Positions 16,979 to 26,536 of a stretch of 64,000 bases of DNA are shown here, piece by piece (position 1 is the first letter of the stretch; each line of letters begins with the position of its first letter). The notes under the pieces are model-generated. The model worked only from the letters and a program-made list of their open reading frames with translations, was not told the origin of the DNA and did no database searches. A program made the position numbers and the translations under genes. This DNA comes from Massilia forsythiae (GTDB lineage: Bacteria; Pseudomonadota; Gammaproteobacteria; Burkholderiales; Burkholderiaceae_D): positions 3,162,001-3,226,000 of the forward strand of contig NZ_CP051685.1 in the NCBI RefSeq assembly GCF_012849555.1. The letters run 5' to 3'.

Positions 16979-18373
16979 TCATGCGAACGTATCGACCATG
17001 CCCCGATCGCCCAGCATGACGGTGCGCGCCACCGGCCGCGCGCCGGCGTCGCCCGCCGCACCGATGCCGTCGTCGCGTCCCGACCCGCGCCCGTCGCCGC
17101 CGCGCTCCGACCCGTCCTGCGCCTGGCGTCCGTCCGGCATGCCGGCGTTGACGCTGGCGTTGCCCAGCGCGATGCCGCTCTCGCTCATCATCTCGCGCAG
17201 GCGCGGCAGGGCGTTTTCCAGCGCCTGGCGTACTTCCAGCTGGTTCGAGGAGAAGGTCACGCTGGTCTGGTCGTTGCTGACCGACAGCACCACCTGCATC
17301 GGGCCGAGGTCCGGCGGATTCAGGGTCAGCGATGCGGTCTGCTCCTCGCTGCCGACCATGTAGACGATCTTCTGGCCGACCTGGTTGTCCCATTGCGAGG
17401 TGCCGACGCGGGCGCTGAGGCGGTCGCCCGCCGCGGCGGCGGCCTGGGCGGCTTCCAGCACGGCCGGCTGGGCCTGGGCCACGGCCGCCAGTGCGGCGGC
17501 CTGCGGCTGGACGGCGCCCTGCGCGCTGTCGCGCATCTGCTGCAGCAGCGCGTCGGCGTTGTCGGCCGGCGCCTTGAGCACGGCGCGCACCGCGCCGCCG
17601 GCCGGGGCCGCGCCCGGATCGGTGGCGGATGCGCCGGCTGCGGCGGCGCCCGCAGCCGCGCCGACGCCGCCATCGGCTGCCAGCGCGGCGCCGGCCAGGC
17701 CGGCATCCTGGCCGGCGGCGCCGAGGGCCGTGGCGCCGGCGCCCGCTGCGGCAGCGGAGGTGGTTCCTGCGCCATCCTTGGCGACCGATTTCATCGCCGC
17801 CTGCAGCGCCGCCAACTGGGTATCGCTGCGCCGTGTCTTGCCGTTGCCGCCGCCGAGCGCATCGAAGGCTTGCGCGGCGGCGTTCTTTCCTTTCGTCGCG
17901 GAAGCGGCGCCGTCCTGGGCCGGCTGCTGCAGGCTGGCCATCAGGGCCAGCAGCGCCGCCGCCGGATCGGCGGCCGCCTGCGTCGCCGGTTCATCGCTCT
18001 TGCTCGCATCGGCTGCCTGCGACCCGTCCTTGGCGGCGTCGCCGTCGACGAGTTTGCCGCCGGCTTGCGCCTGCTCCGCGGACGCCGGCGTGGCCTGGTC
18101 GACCGCGCTGGCCTGCGCCGATGCCTGCGTTTCGTCGGCGCCCTGCGACGGCGACGCCTCGTGCGTCTGTCCCGGTCCCGCCTTGACCGGCGCCGGCGCG
18201 GGTGCTGAAACAGGCGCGGGAGAGGGCGCCGGCGCCTGGCGCTGCGCCAGCTCGTTCGACAGCATGGCGCCGAACCGGCCGGCATCGCCGTTCATGGAGG
18301 GCGACGCGCTGCGCGCGGCCTGGCCGGCGTTCGCGGCGGCGGTGGACGGAAGCGGGAGATTAATGGTCTGCAT
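16979..18373 (-). CDS. fliK: Flagellar hook-length control protein FliK
   Basis: Secreted molecular ruler that switches export specificity through FlhB. It has 464 residues. The long N-terminal part is Ala/Asp/Pro-rich low complexity, as is usual. The conserved C-terminal FliK domain (about residues 320-420) contains WDNQVGQKIVYMVGSEEQTA, LTLNPPDLGPMQVVLSVSND and ALPRLREMMSESGIALGNAS. The tail is Gly/Asp/Arg-rich. It lies between fliJ and fliL. A second FliK-like gene lies at 31673. Confidence 0.92.
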   Translation of the reverse strand: MQTINLPLPSTAAANAGQAARSASPSMNGDAGRFGAMLSNELAQRQAPAPSPAPVSAPAPAPVKAGPGQTHEASPSQGADETQASAQASAVDQATPASAEQAQAGGKLVDGDAAKDGSQAADASKSDEPATQAAADPAAALLALMASLQQPAQDGAASATKGKNAAAQAFDALGGGNGKTRRSDTQLAALQAAMKSVAKDGAGTTSAAAAGAGATALGAAGQDAGLAGAALAADGGVGAAAGAAAAGASATDPGAAPAGGAVRAVLKAPADNADALLQQMRDSAQGAVQPQAAALAAVAQAQPAVLEAAQAAAAAGDRLSARVGTSQWDNQVGQKIVYMVGSEEQTASLTLNPPDLGPMQVVLSVSNDQTSVTFSSNQLEVRQALENALPRLREMMSESGIALGNASVNAGMPDGRQAQDGSERGGDGRGSGRDDGIGAAGDAGARPVARTVMLGDRGMVDTFA

Positions 18374-18428
18374 GATCGCGATCGTGAAAGGGACGCAAGG
18401 GGTTAATCGGTGTCGAATCCGGCGGCGT

Positions 18429-18869
18429 TCAGCGCTGGCGCCGCGCCGTGCGCGCCGCGTGGTCGTCCATCATCTTCTGGTCGCGCTTGCTTTCCAGCGC
18501 CAGCGCCTGGGCGGCGGCGCGCTCGCTCAGGGTGCGGTAGGACAGGCGCTTGCGCTCGCTTTCCTGCCATGCCTTCCTTTCCATCTCGGCCTTGTATTCG
18601 GCATGCTTGATCACATCGCGCTGGCCGTTCAGGGCGTTTTCCAGCTTGCCCAGGAAGGCCACGAAATTGTGGTACGCGAACGGCGTGATGCCGTTCTGCT
18701 GGGCGGCGTCGAGCTTGCCGGCGTAGTCGTCGCGGTAGCCGAGCAGCATCTGCAGCTTCTGTTCGGCGTCCTCGACCGCCTTCAGCGCGGCGCCCAGGCG
18801 CTTGGCGCGGTCGTCGGATTCGCGCTGGGCGAGGTCGATCAGGGTATCGAGTGCGGATTGGTTGGCCAT
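18429..18869 (-). CDS. fliJ: Flagellar export chaperone FliJ
   Basis: Cytoplasmic coiled-coil protein that links the FliI ATPase ring to FlhA. It has 146 residues and is almost entirely predicted helix with charged heptads: LDTLIDLAQRESDDRAKRLG, EQKLQMLLGYRDDYAGKLD and MERKAWQESERKRLSYRTLS. It lies directly after fliI (37 bp) and before fliK, the standard order. Confidence 0.92.
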   Translation of the reverse strand: MANQSALDTLIDLAQRESDDRAKRLGAALKAVEDAEQKLQMLLGYRDDYAGKLDAAQQNGITPFAYHNFVAFLGKLENALNGQRDVIKHAEYKAEMERKAWQESERKRLSYRTLSERAAAQALALESKRDQKMMDDHAARTARRQR

Positions 18870-18906
18870 GGTGAATCAAAGTATACCTGCGGCAACTTCG
18901 ATCCGA

Positions 18907-20319
18907 TCAGCCGAACAGCGAGGTCAATTCCCCCAAGCTCTGCAGCATGTTGGTGTTGTCGTGGATTTCCTGGCACAAAAAGGCTTCGATGCGTTCGTGC
19001 AGCTGGATGGCGCGGTCCAGCACCGGGTCCGAGCCGGCGGCGTAAGCGCCCACCGTGATCAGGTCGCGCGCGCGCTCGTAGCGCGAGTACAGCTGCTTCA
19101 GTGTACGCGCCGCCATCTGGTGGTCGCGCGAGGCGATCACGTGCATGGCGCGCGAGATCGATTGCTCGATGTCGATGGCCGGGTAATGGCCGGCCTCGGC
19201 CAGGCGGCGGTTCAGCACGATGTGGCCGTCCAGGATGCCGCGCGCGGCGTCGGCGATCGGGTCTTGCTGGTCGTCGCCCTCGGACAGCACGGTATAGAAG
19301 GCGGTGATCGAGCCGCCGCCCACGTGGCCGTTGCCGGCGCGTTCCACCAGCACCGGCAACTTGGCGAACACCGAGGGCGGATAGCCCTTGGTGGCCGGCG
19401 GTTCGCCGATGGCCAGCGCGATCTCGCGCTGCGCCATCGCGTAGCGGGTCAGCGAATCCATGATCAGCATGACGCTCTTGCCCTGGTCGCGGAAGTGCTC
19501 GGCGATCGCGGTGGCGTAGGCGGCGCCCTGCAGGCGCATCAGCGGCGGGCTGTCGGCTGGCGCCGCCACCACGGCCGAACGCGCCAGGCCTTCCGGCCCC
19601 AGGATCTGCTCGATGAATTCCTTCACTTCGCGGCCGCGCTCGCCGATCAGGCCGACCACGATCACGTCGGCGGTGGTGTAGCGCGCGATCATCCCCAGCA
19701 GCACCGACTTGCCGACGCCGGTACCGGCGAACAGGCCCAGGCGCTGGCCGCGCCCGACCGTCAGCATGGCGTTGATGGCGCGCACGCCGACGTCCAGCGT
19801 TTCCGAGATCGGCGCGCGGTCGAGCGGGTTGATCGGGCGCGCATTCAGCGGTCCCATGTCGGTGGTAGCGAGCGGCCCCTTGCCGTCCAGCGGGCGGCCG
19901 GCGCCGTCGACCACGCGGCCCAGCAGGCCCCAGCCCACCGGCAGGTGGCGCGCGCGGTCGGCCGGGCGGCGGCGCGGGTGCGCCACGCTGCCGGGTTTCG
20001 GCACGCCGGGTTCGACCGGGAACACGCGCGAGCCGGGCACCACGCCCTCGACATCGCTCTGCGGCATCAGGAACAGGCGCTCACCCTCGAAGCCGACCAC
20101 TTCGGCATCGATGCGCGCGCCGGACGCCACCGGGATCGTGCAGGCGCTGCCCACCGCCAGCTTCAGGCCGACGCATTCCATCACCAGGCCGGCCACGCGC
20201 GTGACGCGCCCGGTGACCTGCATCGGCTCGACGAATTCGAGCAGGTTGCCGCAATCCTTCAGCACCGATTTCCAGCGCGCGGTATGCGGGTCGGCGGCAC
20301 TGCCGGCGCCGGCGTTCAT
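18907..20319 (-). CDS. fliI: Flagellum-specific ATPase FliI
   Basis: F1-beta-like ATPase that energises substrate unloading at the export gate. The ATG at 20319 overlaps the fliH stop as ATGA and gives 470 residues. A nearby in-frame ATG at 20328 is possible. The Walker A motif [20 protein letters not shown] is near residues 194-213 and Walker [18 protein letters not shown] follows. [16 protein letters not shown] is also conserved. The C-terminus ([19 protein letters not shown]) is typical. Confidence 0.96.
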   Translation of the reverse strand: MNAGAGSAADPHTARWKSVLKDCGNLLEFVEPMQVTGRVTRVAGLVMECVGLKLAVGSACTIPVASGARIDAEVVGFEGERLFLMPQSDVEGVVPGSRVFPVEPGVPKPGSVAHPRRRPADRARHLPVGWGLLGRVVDGAGRPLDGKGPLATTDMGPLNARPINPLDRAPISETLDVGVRAINAMLTVGRGQRLGLFAGTGVGKSVLLGMIARYTTADVIVVGLIGERGREVKEFIEQILGPEGLARSAVVAAPADSPPLMRLQGAAYATAIAEHFRDQGKSVMLIMDSLTRYAMAQREIALAIGEPPATKGYPPSVFAKLPVLVERAGNGHVGGGSITAFYTVLSEGDDQQDPIADAARGILDGHIVLNRRLAEAGHYPAIDIEQSISRAMHVIASRDHQMAARTLKQLYSRYERARDLITVGAYAAGSDPVLDRAIQLHERIEAFLCQEIHDNTNMLQSLGELTSLFG

Positions 20320-21068
20320 GCCAGCCATTCCAGGTCGCTGCCCAGCGCGTTCGCCAGGCGCTGCCAGCGCGAGGCGATCTGGGCGTCGATCTGGTTGCTG
20401 GCGGTGTCGACGCGGCAGCCGCCGCGCGCCAGCGTCTCGTCCTCGACGATGCGCCAGCCGCTCTTTTCCAGTTCCTGGCCGATGCCGCTTTGGACGACGA
20501 GCGCGTCTTCTGGATGCAGGGTCAAGAGCGCCGGCTGCTGCAGCGTCGGCAGGTAGTCGACCGCCTCGCGCACCACCGGGATGATCAGTTCGGGGCGCAC
20601 CTCGAAGGCGATGCGCACCATGCCGCGCGCTAGCTGCACGGCCAGTTCCAGCACGTCCGCCGCGATCGCCTCGTCGGCGGCGGTGACGGCGTCGCCGAAG
20701 CGGGTCGCCAGTTCCTGCAGGTGGGTCAGCTCGCGCGCGGATTCGGCGCGGCCTTGCGCCAGGCCATCCTCGTAGCCGCTGGCATGGCCGGCCTGCACCC
20801 CTTCGGCATGGCCCTCGGCATAGCCTTCCTGGCGCGCCGCCTCGCGGATCGCCTCGATTTCCTCGATGGTCGGCAGGACCACCGCCGGCGCCGGCGGCGC
20901 CAGGCTGGCGGCGCGCGCCGCCTGCGCCGCGGCCATGGCGGCCTGCGCGTCGCGCGCCTCGGCCTCGCGCGCGGCGGCGCGCTGCGCCAGCGTGCTGGGG
21001 CGCTCGTCGCCGAACGAGGTCATTTCCCAGCGCTGGTAGGCCGACTGGAGTTCCTTGGGGATAGCCAT
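20316..21068 (-). CDS. fliH: Flagellar assembly protein FliH
   Basis: Regulator and anchor of FliI at the C ring. It has 250 residues. The diagnostic repeated GxxxG segment is clear near residues 80-105 ([20 protein letters not shown]), followed by the VATPase-E-like C-terminal half with [20 protein letters not shown]. The N-terminus is Ala-rich and helical. Its start shares one base with the fliG stop (TGATG) and its stop overlaps fliI. Confidence 0.93.
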   Translation of the reverse strand: MAIPKELQSAYQRWEMTSFGDERPSTLAQRAAAREAEARDAQAAMAAAQAARAASLAPPAPAVVLPTIEEIEAIREAARQEGYAEGHAEGVQAGHASGYEDGLAQGRAESARELTHLQELATRFGDAVTAADEAIAADVLELAVQLARGMVRIAFEVRPELIIPVVREAVDYLPTLQQPALLTLHPEDALVVQSGIGQELEKSGWRIVEDETLARGGCRVDTASNQIDAQIASRWQRLANALGSDLEWLA

Positions 21069-22072
21069 CAGACGAACGAATCCTCACCCTTGCCGCCCAG
21101 GACGATCTGTCCCTCGTCGGCCAGCCTGCGCACGATCTGCAGGATCTGCTTCTGCTGCGATTCTACCTCCGACAGGCGCACCGGCCCCTTCGATTCGAGG
21201 TCTTCGCGCATCATCTCGGCGGCGCGCTGCGACATGTTCTTGAAAATCTTTTCGCGCAAGTCCTGCGAGGCGCCCTTCAGGGCGATGATCAGCATCTCGG
21301 ACTGCACCTCGCGCAGCAGCAGCTGGATGCCGCGGTCGTCGATGTCGATGATGTTGTCGAACACGAACATCTCGTCCATGATCTTCTGCGCCATGTCGTT
21401 GTCGTAGTTCTTGATGTTTTCCATGACCGAGGTTTCCTGCTCGCCGCTCATGAAGTTCAGGATCTCGGCCGCGGTGCGCACGCCGCCCAGCGAGGATTTC
21501 TTGATGTGCTCGTTGCCCGAGAGGAGCTTGGTGAGCACGTCGTTCAGCTCGCGCAGCGCGGCCGGCTGCACGCCGTCCAGCGTGGCGATGCGCAGGATGG
21601 CGTCGTTGCGCAGGCGGTCGGTGAAGTGCGCCAGGATCTCGCAGGCCTGGTCGCGCTCCAGGTGCACCAGGATGGTGGCGATGATCTGCGGGTGCTCGTT
21701 GCGGATCAGTTCCGCCACCGATTGCGCGTCCATCCACTTCAGGCTCTCGATGCCGGAAGCGTCCTTGCCGCCCAGGATGCGGTTCAGCAGCACGGCGGCC
21801 TTGTCGTCGCCCAGCGCCTTGGTCAGCACTTGCCGGATGTATTCGTCCGAGTCCAGGCCGACGGTCGACTGCAGGTCGACCCGCTCGCGGAAGTCCGACA
21901 GCACCGACAGCACCTCCTCGTGCTGCACCGCCTTCATCTGCGCCATCGCCGCGCCCAGCTTCAGCACCTCGCGCGGGCCCAGGTATTTCATGACCTCGGC
22001 CGCTTCCGATTCGCCCAGGGCCAGCATCAGGATGGCCGCCTTGTTGACCGCTTCCTTGTCCTTGTCGCTCAT
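21068..22072 (-). CDS. fliG: Flagellar motor switch protein FliG
   Basis: Rotor protein that contacts the stator. The ATG at 22072 overlaps the fliF stop as ATGA and gives 334 residues ([20 protein letters not shown]). The EHPQ motif is present ([20 protein letters not shown]). The torque helix with alternating charges reads [20 protein letters not shown]. The C-terminus continues [20 protein letters not shown]. Upstream in-frame residues from 22090 belong to fliF. Confidence 0.97.
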   Translation of the reverse strand: MSDKDKEAVNKAAILMLALGESEAAEVMKYLGPREVLKLGAAMAQMKAVQHEEVLSVLSDFRERVDLQSTVGLDSDEYIRQVLTKALGDDKAAVLLNRILGGKDASGIESLKWMDAQSVAELIRNEHPQIIATILVHLERDQACEILAHFTDRLRNDAILRIATLDGVQPAALRELNDVLTKLLSGNEHIKKSSLGGVRTAAEILNFMSGEQETSVMENIKNYDNDMAQKIMDEMFVFDNIIDIDDRGIQLLLREVQSEMLIIALKGASQDLREKIFKNMSQRAAEMMREDLESKGPVRLSEVESQQKQILQIVRRLADEGQIVLGGKGEDSFV

Positions 22073-23754
22073 TGTTCCGCTCCCAACCATTCCTTGATCA
22101 CGTTGGCCACGATGCGTGGGTCATGCTGGGCCAGGCTCTTGGCCATTTCCAGGTTGTTCTTGTAGACCTGCACCTGCTTCTGTTCCTCGACTTCCTGGCG
22201 CGCCGCCGCTTCCGCTTCCAGGTCCGGCTCCGGTTCCGGCTCCGGCTCTTCCGGTTCCGGCTCGGGCGGCATCTCGACCGCCTTGTCGAACTGCTTCATG
22301 ACCGGCTTCATCAGCGGACGCAGGATGCGGTACCACAGGAAGGCGATCACCATGGCGATGAACACGTACTTGGCGATGTCCTTGGCCAGCGGCAGGTTGT
22401 TCGGGTCCTTCCACCAGTCGAGCGCTTCCTCGGCCGGCTTGTCGATGCCGTCGAACGGGGCGTTGGTCACGTTCAGCGTGTCGCCGCGCGCCTGGCTGTA
22501 GCCCATGGCCTGCTTGACCAGTTCGTTGATCTGGGCGACTTCGGCGGCGGTGAGCGGCTTGATGGCGATCTTGCCGGTCTTCGGATCGACGCTGCGGCGG
22601 TAGTTGACCACCACGCCCACGGTCAGGCGCTTGATGCCGCCCATCGGCTTTTGCTCGTAGCGCAGGGTCTTGTCGACTTCGTAGTTGGTGGTCGAATCCT
22701 TGCGCGTCGGGCCGGTATTTGCCTGCGCGTTCGCTGCGGCCGGGGCGCCGCCCTCGATCGGCGCCGTGGCCACGCCCGGCGGCTGGTTCGACAGCGCGCC
22801 CGGGATGCCGGACGGGTTGTTCGTGCCCGGGCCGGCCGACTCCGAAGTCTGCTGGCTGCGGATCGCCTGCGGCTCCGGCGGCGAATTCGGCTTGTACAGT
22901 TCGGCGGCGGTGTCGACCTGGGCGAAGTCGACGTCGGCGGTGGCTTCGGCGCGCACGTTGTTCTGGCCGACCAGCGGGGTGATGATCGACTCGACCTGCT
23001 TGACGATGTTCTGCTGCAGCGCCTCGACGTACTTCAATTGGTTCGGGTCGAGCTGCTTGCCGCCCTTGTTGCTGGTGTCCGACAGCAGGGTGCCGTTCTG
23101 GTCGACCACGGTGACGTTGGCCGGGGTCAGTTCCGGCACGCTGGACGCCACCAGGTGCACGATGGCGCTGACCTGCGCCTGGTCCAGCGCGCGGCCCGGT
23201 TGCAGGTTGAGCAGCACCGAGGCGGTGGGCTTCTGCTGGTCGCGCACGAACACCGAGGGCTTGGGCAGCGCCAGGTGCACGCGCGCCTGGCTAACGGCGG
23301 CCAGCGCCTGGATCGAATTGGCCAGTTCGCCTTCCAGCGAGCGCTGGTAATTCACCTGCTCGACGAACTGCGAGGTGCCCAGCTTCTGGTTTTCCAGCAG
23401 CTCGAAGCCGACGTTGCCGGCGCGCGGCAAGCCCTGCGCCGCCAGTTTCAGGCGCACCGAGTGGACCTGGTCGGCCGGCACCAGGATCGCGCTGCCGCCG
23501 TCCGAGAACTTGTACTTCACGCCCATCTGGTCGAGCGAGGCGGTGATGGCGCCGCCGTCGCGGTCGGTGGTGTTCGAGAACAGCACCTTGTATTCCGGCG
23601 CCGAGCTCCACAGCCACAGCGCGGCGATCACCGCCAGGGCCAGCGCCACGGCGCCGCCGATGACGACCTTGCGGCCCATCGGGGTTTCCCAATACTTCGG
23701 CGGCGGGACCGGGGTATCGATGTCGCTGTCGAGAAGCTGTTCGGCTGTTGCCAT
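22069..23754 (-). CDS. fliF: Flagellar MS-ring protein FliF
   Basis: Forms the inner-membrane MS ring on which the flagellum is built. It has 561 residues. Membrane helix 1 is near residues 29-49 (VVIGGAVALALAVIAALWLW). The periplasmic YscJ/FliF ring-building domain contains DGGSAILVPADQVHSVRLKL and LEGELANSIQALAAVSQARV. Helix 2 is near 455-478 (KYVFIAMVIAFLWYRILRPL). An acidic Glu/Pro repeat and a C-terminal FliG-binding segment follow. It is the first gene of the fliF-R operon. Confidence 0.97.
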   Translation of the reverse strand: MATAEQLLDSDIDTPVPPPKYWETPMGRKVVIGGAVALALAVIAALWLWSSAPEYKVLFSNTTDRDGGAITASLDQMGVKYKFSDGGSAILVPADQVHSVRLKLAAQGLPRAGNVGFELLENQKLGTSQFVEQVNYQRSLEGELANSIQALAAVSQARVHLALPKPSVFVRDQQKPTASVLLNLQPGRALDQAQVSAIVHLVASSVPELTPANVTVVDQNGTLLSDTSNKGGKQLDPNQLKYVEALQQNIVKQVESIITPLVGQNNVRAEATADVDFAQVDTAAELYKPNSPPEPQAIRSQQTSESAGPGTNNPSGIPGALSNQPPGVATAPIEGGAPAAANAQANTGPTRKDSTTNYEVDKTLRYEQKPMGGIKRLTVGVVVNYRRSVDPKTGKIAIKPLTAAEVAQINELVKQAMGYSQARGDTLNVTNAPFDGIDKPAEEALDWWKDPNNLPLAKDIAKYVFIAMVIAFLWYRILRPLMKPVMKQFDKAVEMPPEPEPEEPEPEPEPDLEAEAAARQEVEEQKQVQVYKNNLEMAKSLAQHDPRIVANVIKEWLGAEQ

Positions 23755-23954
23755 GGCGGTGGAGGGTAGGGTGGGATGAATAAGCAGGTGCCATTATGAA
23801 GCCGTACGGCAACATTCAAACGCGCGAATAAGGGGAGGTTTACGGTGCTGCTCACCGGCAACAATTGATGGGGCGCTGGTATTCTGGGAGCCTGAATCGA
23901 CGTGCTCGGCATTCCCGCCACGCAGCGCGACACGCATTTTGAACGGAGGCGGAC

Positions 23955-24356
23955 ATGAACATTGGCGGCATCGACAGCAGCCGTATCGAAGCGATGATGG
24001 CGCAATTGAAAGCGGCGGCGGCCAAGTCGGCGGCGCCTTCAGCGGCCGGTGGCGCGGGCGCTGCGGGCGGCGTGGGCAGCCTCGGCGGCGTCGGTGGATT
24101 GAACGGCGCGGACGCCGCCGGCGCGAGCAGCAAGGTCAGTTTTTCGGATGCGCTCAAGGCGCAGCTGGACAACGTCAGCAATGCGCAATTGCAGGCCGAC
24201 GACATGGGCCACCGCTTCGCCGCCGGCGACAATTCGGTCAGCCTGTCCGACACCATGATCTCGATGCAAAAGGCGAGCATCTCGTTCCAGGCCACCGTGC
24301 AGGTGAGGAACAAGCTGGTGTCGGCGTATCACGACATCATGAACATGCAGGTGTGA
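23955..24356 (+). CDS. fliE: Flagellar hook-basal body protein FliE
   Basis: Adapter between MS ring and rod. It has 133 residues, about 30 more than enteric FliE, the excess being an Ala/Gly-rich segment at residues 15-57. The conserved C-terminal half has VSFSDALKAQLDNVSNAQLQ, AAGDNSVSLSDTMISMQKAS and FQATVQVRNKLVSAYHDIMN. A strong GGAGG precedes the ATG. It is divergent from fliF across 200 bp, so both promoters lie in 23755-23954, where no consensus element was recognised. Confidence 0.95.
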   Translation: MNIGGIDSSRIEAMMAQLKAAAAKSAAPSAAGGAGAAGGVGSLGGVGGLNGADAAGASSKVSFSDALKAQLDNVSNAQLQADDMGHRFAAGDNSVSLSDTMISMQKASISFQATVQVRNKLVSAYHDIMNMQV

Positions 24357-24450
24357 TCGCTGCTTCGTCGATGAGGCCGGGCAGCGCGGCCTTGCTGCCG
24401 TAACGGCGATAATCTACATTGCTGACAGAGGCTGCCAAGGTGATCCCGCC

Positions 24451-24762
24451 ATGAATGATCGCTTGATTTCTGATGAGCTCGTAAAGGCCGTAGGGCAGCA
24501 GGTGATTGAAACACTCCCTTGGGCGAGCGATGTCGTCAGCTTCGAACTCCAGGATGACTTTCAATTCCTTCTCGTCTCCGTGGAGTGCGATCCGGCGCTT
24601 GCGCATACGCTGGAGCAGCGGCGTCATTTGGGACATGTCATCGATGACATGATGCCGACGAGGGATGGCGAGCTCACTTGGATGTTGAATTTCATGATGC
24701 ACGGAGAGGTCATGGACAGTTATTTCGGCGGCGATGCCAGCATGCCTGAGCTTGGTTTTTGA
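24451..24762 (+). CDS. Hypothetical protein, 103 aa
   Basis: An open frame of 103 residues starting MNDRLISDELVKAVGQQVIE and ending SYFGGDASMPELGF. No signal peptide, membrane helix or motif was recognised. The sequence is acidic and well mixed, with strands and helices plausible, so it reads like a small soluble cytoplasmic protein. Base composition is clearly less GC-rich than neighbouring flagellar genes, and rare codons (TTG, GAT, ATA-type) are frequent, hinting at recent acquisition. An AAGG stretch lies about 12 bases before the ATG. An antisense frame covers part of the same region but is less plausible. Function unknown. Confidence 0.6.
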   Translation: MNDRLISDELVKAVGQQVIETLPWASDVVSFELQDDFQFLLVSVECDPALAHTLEQRRHLGHVIDDMMPTRDGELTWMLNFMMHGEVMDSYFGGDASMPELGF

Positions 24763-24850
24763 TCATCATTGCCTGAACACGGAAAGATACCGACGACGAT
24801 CCAATCAAAAGAGAATGCCGCTCCAGCAGCCAGGTTGCCATCGCTCGTTC

Positions 24851-25264
24851 CTACGCCAGGATCTGCGCGCAGCCCGAGGCCGTTTCCGCGTCGCCCACCG
24901 CCTGCGCCGCCGCGATCAGCGACGTGTAGGTGGCGATTTCCAGGTTCTCGAACACGTAGCCCGCCATCGCGCCCTTGACGACCTCGTCGCTGACCGTCAT
25001 GCCGTCCACGGCCTGGCCGAAAGCCGCCAGCTTCCCGCCCAGGTCCTTCAATACCGAACTGCTGATGCCGCGCCGGGTCATGCACTGGTCGAGCACGCTC
25101 TGCTGCCAGCGCGTCTCGTCGATGTGCTGGACGATGCACACGCGCAGGTCCGGGTAGTTTTCCAGCCGGTCCGCCTGGGCGCTCAGCATCTTTTCCGCCT
25201 GCTGTTCCATTGCGTGGGCGTCGCGCAGCCAGTCGTTCAGGTTGTCGTTTGCCGTTGTCGTCAT
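24851..25264 (-). CDS. YciE/YciF-family (DUF892) ferritin-like protein, truncated by a stop codon
   Basis: 137 residues matching the DUF892 ferritin-like fold: LNDWLRDAHAMEQQAEKMLS, RVCIVQHIDETRWQQSVLDQ and the last helices with FENLEIATYTSLIAAAQAVG. Family members bind metal in a four-helix bundle and are stress-linked; the exact role here is unknown. The frame stops at TAG (24851-24853) after QILA, yet the codons beyond it, read in the same frame, give ERAMATWLLERHSLL. That strongly resembles the usual family C-terminus, so a nonsense change (for example CAG or GAG to TAG) has probably removed the last helix turn. It may be partly functional or decaying. Confidence 0.75.
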   Translation of the reverse strand: MTTTANDNLNDWLRDAHAMEQQAEKMLSAQADRLENYPDLRVCIVQHIDETRWQQSVLDQCMTRRGISSSVLKDLGGKLAAFGQAVDGMTVSDEVVKGAMAGYVFENLEIATYTSLIAAAQAVGDAETASGCAQILA

Positions 25265-25381
25265 GAATGCCTTCGCTGGCGGATGGGAGTGAGGGGGCGC
25301 CGGATGGCCGCGCGCCCCTGTCAGGGTAGGACGCGCCGGCCGGATGTCTACCCGCGATTCGCCAGGCGGAGGGCTTCCGGT

Positions 25382-26536
25382 TCAGAAAAACAGGATACCG
25401 CCGAGCGAGATGCCGTCCATGTGGCTCGATGCGCCGCCGAAGGCGCGCGATTCGGTGCGCCCCAGTTCGCCCACCAGCGTCACCGCTGTGTTGAGGGCAT
25501 AGTAGGCGCCCAGCGTCAGGTTGGCGTTCGATTTCAGGCCGCCGGTGCCGGTGCCGGACGCGCCGTTGCGGCTCTTGCCATAGTTGAGGCCCAGCTTCAG
25601 CCGTTCATTGGTCTTGTAGGTCGCCTGAAGAAAATAATGGGTCGACCTGACGTCGCCCTGGTCGGCGTCCGACAGCAGGCCCAGGCCATTGCCGCGCTGC
25701 AGGTTGACCAGGAAGCCGGCTTGTCCGGCATCCATCGAGGCACCCAGTTCGACGGCGTTCATGCGCAGGTTGCCGGCCGTCGTGCCGGCCGCTTCGAAGT
25801 GCTGCGACTTGACGCCCAGCCAGCCCTTGACCGGACCGTATGCGCCGGTCAATTGCGCCTGCACCTGCGGCGTCGACCTGGCCGAGTAGCGCGGCGGCGC
25901 CACGATCGGCGTGTCGGCCACCGGACTCATCAGGCCGACGTCGAGTCCGATTCCATGGGGCAGCGCCGGTGCGGTATAGGCCACCTGGCCGTAATGGCCG
26001 AAGTAGGCGTAGCCGGCGCCGATGTGGCCCAGCGTGACCCGGCCGCGCTGGGTCGCCTGCACCGGCGCGCCGGCGCCGAGCAGGGTCATGTCGCCCAGGA
26101 TCGCGTGCGACCCGAAGATGCCGTAGTCGCGCCCCAGCTTGACGCTGCCGATGCCGGCATTGCCGACGCTGAAATAGGCCTGGCGCACGTCCACCGTGCT
26201 GTTCTGGGCGATGGCGCTGTCGGTGGCGGTGGCGACGTAGATGCCGATCAATGCCTTGACGTCGTAGCCGCCCTGGCTGGTGCTGGCGGACGTCACCAGG
26301 CCGCTCGGCAGCAGGCCGTTGCCGACCGTGGTGCGGTGGTCCTCGCCGCCGCAGCCGAGCGTGCGGCCGGCCAGCGCCAGGCCGCCGTCGGCATCGCCCT
26401 TGCAGCGCACCACGGTGTAGTAGGCGTTGACGTTGCCGCCGACGTTGACGGTCCAGTCGCCGGCCTTGATGTCGACCGCCGATGCGGGGCGGATGGCGGC
26501 GCTGGCAAGCAGACCCAGCATGAGCGTTTTCTTCAT
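25382..26536 (-). CDS. Outer-membrane porin (Gram-negative porin family)
   Basis: Predicted trimeric beta-barrel general porin of 384 residues. The ATG at 26536 is preceded by GAGGAGAC. A signal peptide (MKKTLMLGLLASAAIRPASA) is followed by the mature start VDIKAGDWTVNVGGNVNAYY. Alternating strand patterns with many Gly/Tyr/Asn and the terminal aromatic (GISLGGILFF) needed for BAM insertion are visible. VRCKGDADGG and LGCGGEDHRT supply an unusual pair of cysteines, probably a loop disulfide. Substrate preference cannot be read. It may be monocistronic. Confidence 0.88.
   Translation of the reverse strand: MKKTLMLGLLASAAIRPASAVDIKAGDWTVNVGGNVNAYYTVVRCKGDADGGLALAGRTLGCGGEDHRTTVGNGLLPSGLVTSASTSQGGYDVKALIGIYVATATDSAIAQNSTVDVRQAYFSVGNAGIGSVKLGRDYGIFGSHAILGDMTLLGAGAPVQATQRGRVTLGHIGAGYAYFGHYGQVAYTAPALPHGIGLDVGLMSPVADTPIVAPPRYSARSTPQVQAQLTGAYGPVKGWLGVKSQHFEAAGTTAGNLRMNAVELGASMDAGQAGFLVNLQRGNGLGLLSDADQGDVRSTHYFLQATYKTNERLKLGLNYGKSRNGASGTGTGGLKSNANLTLGAYYALNTAVTLVGELGRTESRAFGGASSHMDGISLGGILFF

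Noticed and set aside
24337-24702. Minus-strand frame overlapping the 103-aa gene
   Set aside because: Less protein-like, weaker start context and runs into the end of fliE; the plus-strand frame is preferred though not certain.
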